From Bog-756 sp963704615 (GTDB taxonomy: Bacteria > Actinomycetota > Acidimicrobiia > Acidimicrobiales > RAAP-2): a stretch of 64,000 nucleotides of DNA. Made by a program: the position numbers and the translations under genes. The stretch's first letter is position 1, and each line of letters begins with the position of its first letter. Below, piece by piece: positions 59,517 to 64,000 of the stretch. Under the pieces are notes generated by a model. The model was not told where the DNA came from. It saw only the letters and a program-made list of their open reading frames with translations, and made no database searches. Location: positions 2,728,001 to 2,792,000 of the forward strand of contig OY969923.1 of assembly GCA_963704615.1 (NCBI GenBank). The letters run 5' to 3'.

Positions 59517-60530
59517 GTGGGGACGAACGGTGGCCCCTACTCGTTCGATCCCCATCTGGTGACCTGGGGTGTGGTGGCGGTCAGCGTCCTCTCGGTTGTG
59601 ATCGGGCACCGCCGCCTCTCTCACAGCAGCGAACGGCCCATCCCCTGGACCAAGCACCAGATCCGGATCTTCGTCGGCGCCTGTGCAGCCTCGGTGGTCG
59701 CTCTGACCTGGCCCCTGGCTGACTTGGCCGCCCACTGGTCGCTCACCGCTTTAGTCACGCAGCGGGTGATCCTGGTCCTGGCCGTGGCTCCGATGCTTCT
59801 TCTGGGCCTGCCCTATGACGTGATCCAATGGCTCACCCGACCCGCCGCCGTGGACGCGACACTCCTCCGGCTGCAGCGACCTCCGGTGGCCGTCGCCGCC
59901 GTCACCGTGATCGTGGTCGGATCGATGACCCCGGCGATGGTTCGCCTTCAATCGACGTCACCCCCGGTCCGTGGCCTGATGGAGGCCCTGATCGTGGTGG
60001 CGGGCCTCATCCTGTGGATACCGGTCCTCGGGCGGATACCGGGCATCCCCCGATTGAAGCCGGTCGTGCGATTCGGCTATCTGGTGTTCCAGGCGGTGGT
60101 GCCGGCGTTCCTCTCGTTCATCTTCATCTTCTCGAGACACCCGCTCTACGAGGTCTTCGCCCGCTCGCACGCCGCCATCGGCTTGCGCCCTCTCGACGAT
60201 CAACAGATCGCCGGCTTCGTCTCGAAGCTCAGCATGCTGTTCGTCCTCTTGACGGTCGGAGCAGTGGTATTGGCCCGGGCCCCACTGTCCGAGGACGACT
60301 TCGGGAAGGACGACCCCTTGGTGTGGGCCGACGTCCAAAGGCAGTTCGAACGGGCCGACCGACGCGGTCAACGGGATCCGGTGCCCCAGGACCCGAGTAC
60401 CGCGCCGGGACCGTCCGGGCCGGAGCAGGGTGGCCAGGAGCAGGGTGAGCCGCAGGGCCAGGGTGGACAGGAGCAAGGCGAGCCGCAGGGCATAGCGGAG
60501 TCCCCCGAGGGAGATCTGCCCGACTCCTGA
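59517..60530 (+). CDS. ctaG: Cytochrome c oxidase assembly protein CtaG (caa3 type)
   Basis: Multi-pass membrane protein for cytochrome oxidase copper-centre assembly. Seven or so hydrophobic segments are visible, with WPLADLAAHWSLTALVTQRVI, APMLLLGLPYDVIQWLTRP and AFLSFIFIFSRHPLYEV matching the caa3_CtaG family. The final 50 residues are a hydrophilic Gln/Gly/Glu/Pro tail holding a repeated GGQEQGEPQG unit. The start is GTG 59517, 38 nt from pafB, with no clear ribosome-binding site. Confidence 0.88.
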   Translation: MGTNGGPYSFDPHLVTWGVVAVSVLSVVIGHRRLSHSSERPIPWTKHQIRIFVGACAASVVALTWPLADLAAHWSLTALVTQRVILVLAVAPMLLLGLPYDVIQWLTRPAAVDATLLRLQRPPVAVAAVTVIVVGSMTPAMVRLQSTSPPVRGLMEALIVVAGLILWIPVLGRIPGIPRLKPVVRFGYLVFQAVVPAFLSFIFIFSRHPLYEVFARSHAAIGLRPLDDQQIAGFVSKLSMLFVLLTVGAVVLARAPLSEDDFGKDDPLVWADVQRQFERADRRGQRDPVPQDPSTAPGPSGPEQGGQEQGEPQGQGGQEQGEPQGIAESPEGDLPDS

Positions 60531-60585
60531 GGCGTCCATCGGACGCCGGCATGGCGAAGGATCCGCAATCGAGCGGCCCGGTCTC

Positions 60586-60591
60586 TAGCAT
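60586..60591 (+). promoter_or_regulatory. -10-like TAGCAT upstream of carboxyltransferase (leaderless)
   Basis: TAGCAT ends 7 nt before GTG 60599 and contains the ATG at 60590, arguing for GTG 60599 as the real start. Confidence 0.55.
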
Positions 60592-60598
60592 GGGCGTC

Positions 60599-61957
60599 GT
60601 GACGCTCGAGGCCCCGGCCGCACCCATGTTCCGCCGGCTGGTGACCGGCTCAGTGCAGGCCGGCGTCGAGGAGCTCGGAGGCCGGCCGACCATGGTGGTC
60701 CGCACGGTGTCCACCCTCCGTCGGGGTGCGCTCTCCCTGGAGGATGGGGAGACCATGAGGGTGGCGGCCTCGTCCGCCTTGGCCCTCCGGATCCCATTGG
60801 TGATGGTGTTGGCGTCCAGCGGGGCCGACGTGTCGGGTGGTGTTGCCTCGTTGCATGGCTGGGGCGGTGCCGCTCGCGCCGTCGGCGCCTGCTCGGGCAT
60901 GGTGCCGGTCGTCGTGGTGGTGACCGGACCGGCTCTCTCCGGGCCGGCCCTCCTGCTGGGCCTGGCCGATCTGGTCATCATGACCACTGATGCCTTCGCC
61001 TTCGTCTCCGGGCCCGCCATGGTCGAAGACTTCACCGGGATCCGCATCGGCATCCAACAACTCGGAGGCGTGGCCATGCACGCCCGATCCAGTGGACTGT
61101 GTGCCATCGAGGCTGGCTCGGAGGAGGACGCACTGGCCCACGTCGACCACGTGCTGGGACTGCTGCCGTCCAACGCTGACGAGCTGACCCCGTTCGGAGC
61201 GGGCGGCGACGGGCCCGGGCCCACGCCGGGCGGCTTGGGGGAGCTCATCCCGGCCCGGGCCACCAGTTCCTATGACGTGCGCCGGGTGGCCGCCGCGTTG
61301 GCCGACGACCACGACGTGACCGAGCTGTGGACCAGATGGTCCCCCCAGCTGGTCACCGCCCTGGGCAGGATCGGTGGGCGGGCGGTCGGGTTCGTAGCCA
61401 ACCAGCCCCAGGCTCTGGCCGGCACCCTGGACATCGCGGCCTCGCAGAAAGGCGCCCGGTTCGTTCGGTTCTGCGACGCCTTCAACCTGCCGCTGGTCAC
61501 GCTGGTGGACACCCCCGGGTTCTTGCCGGGCAAGGATCTCGAGTGGCGGGGGATGATCCGTCACGGGGCCGAGCTCGCCTTCGCCTACGCCGAGGCCACC
61601 GTGCCCCGGGTGTGCGTGATCCTGCGCAAGGCGTTCGGCGGGGCCTACATCGTCATGGACTCGAAGGGCCTGGGCAACGATCTCTGCTTCGCCTGGCCGG
61701 GGGCGGAGATCGCGGTGATGGGGGCCGAGGGAGCAGTGCAGATCCTCAACCGACGGGCCGGGGCCGACGAGCAGGAGGCTCTCCGTGAGGAGTACGCCGA
61801 GCGATTCCTGACCCCGTGGCAGGCGGCCGAGCGCGGCTTCGTCGACGCCGTCATCGATCCGGACGACACCCGGGCGGTGGTGGCCGAGGCGCTGGCCACT
61901 CTGGAGACGTCACGAGAGATGTTGCCCGGCCGCAAGCACACTGTGGGGCCGCTGTAG
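60599..61957 (+). CDS. Acyl-CoA carboxylase carboxyltransferase subunit (AccD/PccB-like)
   Basis: Crotonase-fold carboxyltransferase transferring CO2 from biotin to an acyl-CoA. The N-terminal half is divergent (TLRRGALSLEDGETMRVAA, VVVVTGPALSGPALLLGLAD). The C-terminal half is well conserved: FVRFCDAFNLPLVTLVDTPG, FLPGKDLEWRGMIRHGAELA, VPRVCVILRKAFGGAYIVM and FAWPGAEIAVMGAEGAVQIL. At 452 aa it is shorter than typical PccB/AccD5 (about 520). No biotin-carrier or carboxylase gene is nearby. GTG 60599 is chosen on the upstream TAGCAT box. Confidence 0.9.
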   Translation: MTLEAPAAPMFRRLVTGSVQAGVEELGGRPTMVVRTVSTLRRGALSLEDGETMRVAASSALALRIPLVMVLASSGADVSGGVASLHGWGGAARAVGACSGMVPVVVVVTGPALSGPALLLGLADLVIMTTDAFAFVSGPAMVEDFTGIRIGIQQLGGVAMHARSSGLCAIEAGSEEDALAHVDHVLGLLPSNADELTPFGAGGDGPGPTPGGLGELIPARATSSYDVRRVAAALADDHDVTELWTRWSPQLVTALGRIGGRAVGFVANQPQALAGTLDIAASQKGARFVRFCDAFNLPLVTLVDTPGFLPGKDLEWRGMIRHGAELAFAYAEATVPRVCVILRKAFGGAYIVMDSKGLGNDLCFAWPGAEIAVMGAEGAVQILNRRAGADEQEALREEYAERFLTPWQAAERGFVDAVIDPDDTRAVVAEALATLETSREMLPGRKHTVGPL

Positions 61958-61978
61958 CAGGGGAGGACGTCCGGCGGC

Positions 61979-63298
61979 TTACGGTTCGATCGCGGCGAGA
62001 CCAATCGTCGAACCATCGCCGAAGATGCCGACTTCGGCGCGGCCGGGCCAGGCACAGGCCAGTCCGATGGCGAGGAAGGCCACCATGGGGAGCCAGTATC
62101 CCCACTCCGAGGCGCGGTGGAAGGCAAACACCGTGGCAACAACGGCAATCGCCCACGCCCCGACCAGACGCTTCCAACTGGCCGAGGTGGCAGCCGTCAA
62201 GACGATGAGCGCCAACGGAGGTCCTAGGTAGAAAACAACGATCACCGATTCGAAGAAGCACCGCAGGCTGAGGGCCAGGGCACACAGCCAGAGCAGGCCC
62301 ACTGCCGAGGGCGGCCGCCGATAGGCCAAGTAGCCGACCAGGACGGCCGTGAGGATCGCGATCATTCGCCCCGGTCCCGCCCCGACCATGGTCCGTGAAA
62401 GCGTGGGCGACAGTGCGACCCACGGTGTCGCGTGATCGAGGAACCTGGCGTTGGCCTGACGGAACAGGACCGATGACGTCTGGTGCCATTGCGTCACCAG
62501 CGGGGCACTGAGAAGGACGACCGAAGGGAGGGCTCCGTAGAGACACAGGCGGAGGCGCTGGCGACTCGGTGTCCGAACGAATGCCAACGGGAACATCAGG
62601 ATGACCAGAGGTTGGGTCACGATGGCTGCTCCCCACAACCATCCCGATAGGGACCATCGACCACGGAACATGGCCAAGAGCGCATACAACGAGAAGGTCA
62701 GGGCCAACAAGTCCTCGGGGTGACCCCACATGGTCACGACTTGAACGATGACGACCGCCTCCATGACACTGAGGACGATCCGGCGATGTCCATTCACCCC
62801 GAGTTCCTCGGCCATTGCGTCGAAGGCCATCAGGCACGTCGAGCCCAACAACAAAATGGCCGGTCCGAGCAGCAACCACGACGTGGGCCGGGCGAGGATA
62901 ATCGGGGTGATGGACTCACCCAGTCCGAGCGCCCCACTCACCATGGCCACAGGCGCCAAGAGGACGGCGATCCCCGGGAAAGTGACCAGTTGCGTGTCCT
63001 TTCCGTAGATGCTGCCGATGTTGCCCCAACCCACCCAATGCGCAGCACGGAATGTCGACCAGATGTCCCCGGGGATCACCCATACTTCAGAGTGATGGAC
63101 GGCCGGATTCCATGCCAGCGAATAGGCCATGGACACAATCGCGAAGATCAGCATCACCGCCAACGTCACACGCCGCCGTTTGAAATGCTCGACCGTCCAG
63201 GAGATTCGACTCACCCGGTCACGACGCTCACCAACGTCTTTTGTGACTGGGTCTCCGATCCCGTCGACCTCACGGTTTATGACTACGACCATGTTCAC
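61979..63298 (-). CDS. Multi-pass integral membrane protein, unknown (glycosyltransferase-87-like topology)
   Basis: About ten hydrophobic segments are visible, among them VTLAVMLIFAIVSMAYSLAW, GIAVLLAPVAMVSGAL, VMEAVVIVQVVTMWGHPEDL and LLWLCALALSLRCFF. The acidic loop after the first helix and WGHPEDLLAL resemble polyprenol-phosphate-dependent mannosyltransferases, but no specific motif is decisive. GC content is noticeably lower than in the rest of the window. GTG 63298 and ATG 63292 are both possible starts. Function is not assigned. Confidence 0.7.
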   Translation of the reverse strand: MNMVVVINREVDGIGDPVTKDVGERRDRVSRISWTVEHFKRRRVTLAVMLIFAIVSMAYSLAWNPAVHHSEVWVIPGDIWSTFRAAHWVGWGNIGSIYGKDTQLVTFPGIAVLLAPVAMVSGALGLGESITPIILARPTSWLLLGPAILLLGSTCLMAFDAMAEELGVNGHRRIVLSVMEAVVIVQVVTMWGHPEDLLALTFSLYALLAMFRGRWSLSGWLWGAAIVTQPLVILMFPLAFVRTPSRQRLRLCLYGALPSVVLLSAPLVTQWHQTSSVLFRQANARFLDHATPWVALSPTLSRTMVGAGPGRMIAILTAVLVGYLAYRRPPSAVGLLWLCALALSLRCFFESVIVVFYLGPPLALIVLTAATSASWKRLVGAWAIAVVATVFAFHRASEWGYWLPMVAFLAIGLACAWPGRAEVGIFGDGSTIGLAAIEP

Positions 63299-63482
63299 GC
63301 CGACATCCGAGCAACCGCTTGCACCCTGATCACCCTCACATCATCGGTGACTCGAAGGCCGACAACCCACACGTCAGGACAAGCTGTCGATTGCGACGCC
63401 TTCATCCTCCTACCATCGTGACGACAAGGCCTCGCCTTGAGCACCGAACCTCCACCATCAGCCCTCGGCCTGGTTGGACATG

Positions 63483-63516
63483 GAGAGTGCCCCCTCCCGG
63501 AGGAGGGGGCACTCTC
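63483..63516. terminator. Perfect 15-bp hairpin downstream of pilin-like gene
   Basis: GAGAGTGCCCCCTCC pairs perfectly with GGAGGGGGCACTCTC across a 4-nt loop. It lies about 55 nt after the pilin-like stop codon on the minus strand, before the membrane-protein gene. No T-run follows, but it is the most stable hairpin in the window and a likely terminator. Confidence 0.75.
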
Positions 63517-63571
63517 GTCAACTGATGTCGGACAGCTGGTCTGGCTGGCTATCCGAAAGTCACGCTTCCGC

Positions 63572-64000
63572 TCAGAGGGCCGGGAACGACGTAAACGAAT
63601 ACGAGTAGGTCGTGCCAACATTGATGTTTGGCGCACTGGCGATACAACCGCCGCTGCTTTCCGTCCCACCAGACACCGTCTTGATCTCAGCGTATGTAGG
63701 CCCGAGTTGGCCAAGCGCGAAGACTGCTGCTGTGCCTCCGGCCGCCCCGGTCGCCGTTGCGGGATAGAGGGCTGAAGGAGCCGCCGCAGCCGCGAATGGG
63801 CCCACCGGAGCGGTCACTCCATCAGGCTTCGTCGGCACGTCTAGAACCATCCAGCAGTTCTTGGTCTGGGCCGAATAGGCAGCCAGAACCAGAGCCGACC
63901 CGTCGCCTGTCACGAACACCGAGATTTGGTTCTGATTCGCAGAAGCAGCCGTCTGGAACGTGAGAGACGGCTCAGCCGTACTCAATGCATTGACCAAGTT
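63572..64000 (-). CDS. Type IV pilin-like protein, 5' end outside window
   Basis: The frame is open to the window edge; only the C-terminal 142 residues are seen. The first visible residues, NLVNALSTAE, resemble the alpha-1 helix end of actinobacterial type IV pilins. The rest is a Gly/Ala/Thr/Ser-rich beta domain with two Cys (KNCWMVLDVP and GGCIASAP) that could form the pilin disulfide loop. The prepilin peptidase site would lie upstream. The assignment is tentative; a secreted Ser/Thr-rich protein is the alternative. Confidence 0.55.
   Translation of the reverse strand, partial: NLVNALSTAEPSLTFQTAASANQNQISVFVTGDGSALVLAAYSAQTKNCWMVLDVPTKPDGVTAPVGPFAAAAAPSALYPATATGAAGGTAAVFALGQLGPTYAEIKTVSGGTESSGGCIASAPNINVGTTYSYSFTSFPAL

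Overview
The window is one high-GC, gene-dense bacterial chromosome segment, most likely from an actinobacterium of the class Acidimicrobiia or a near relative. That placement is inferred from gene content, not from a marker search. The signs are a two-domain 2-oxoglutarate decarboxylase/dehydrogenase (Kgd), GTP-dependent PEP carboxykinase, PafB/PafC regulators, a SepIVA-like protein beside DUF177 and rnc, F420 biosynthesis (CofC), an HU protein with a histone-H1-like tail, and many apparently leaderless genes. I found no tRNA, rRNA, CRISPR array, integrase or insertion sequence.

Layout. 1-1762 (minus): acpP, rnc and mutM (cut by the window edge). 2089-8489: a mostly plus-strand block with a circularly permuted ATP-grasp, alpha-E and transglutaminase triad, a truncated haemoglobin, an acyl-CoA dehydrogenase and a patatin. 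8553-16050 (minus): fakA, recG, rsmD, coaD, sepIVA-like, DUF177, rpmF and plsX. The plus-strand block therefore separates plsX from acpP. 16110-20000: rpmB, a two-component system and thiL. 20097-26989: pckG, an MFS permease, a stand-alone AsnC-type sensor domain, an alpha-methylacyl-CoA racemase, galK and a sulfotransferase. 27022-31170 (minus): alpha/beta hydrolase, membrane-anchored MurF-like ligase, ddl and a PH-domain membrane protein, a peptidoglycan-precursor operon. 31201-37016: a short UvrD-like helicase, xthA, fabZ, a PIN/NYN-type nuclease with a Lys/Ala linker and S1 domain, and an M20 peptidase. 37088-42642: kgd divergent from a leader ORF-queC-queE unit. 42727-53426: HU, a frameshifted hydrolase, an SDR protein, a second acyl-CoA dehydrogenase, rnhB, an acyl-CoA ligase, a GH38 mannosidase, cofC and a PIG-L deacetylase. 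53529-59478: HU-H1 fusion, a TraG/VirD4-like coupling ATPase, a MobF/TrwC-like relaxase, pafC and pafB. 59517-64000: ctaG, an acyl-CoA carboxyltransferase, a multi-pass membrane protein and a partial pilin-like gene.

Functional themes are lipid and acyl-CoA metabolism (ACP, PlsX, FabZ, FakA, two acyl-CoA dehydrogenases, racemase, ligase, carboxyltransferase), cell-wall precursor synthesis, DNA repair (MutM, RecG, XthA, UvrD-like, PafBC) and nucleoid proteins.

Three points stand out. First, at least fourteen start codons lie 6-8 nt after a TANNNT hexamer, the geometry of leaderless transcripts; this motif corrects several starts. Second, a chromosomal relaxase and coupling ATPase sit beside pafBC with no other conjugation genes in the window. 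Third, the HU-H1 gene carries a strong internal ribosome-binding site that could release the H1-like tail as a separate protein. Two genes (rsmD and a hydrolase at 43238-44061) contain single-base frameshifts in G-rich sequence that may be assembly errors.
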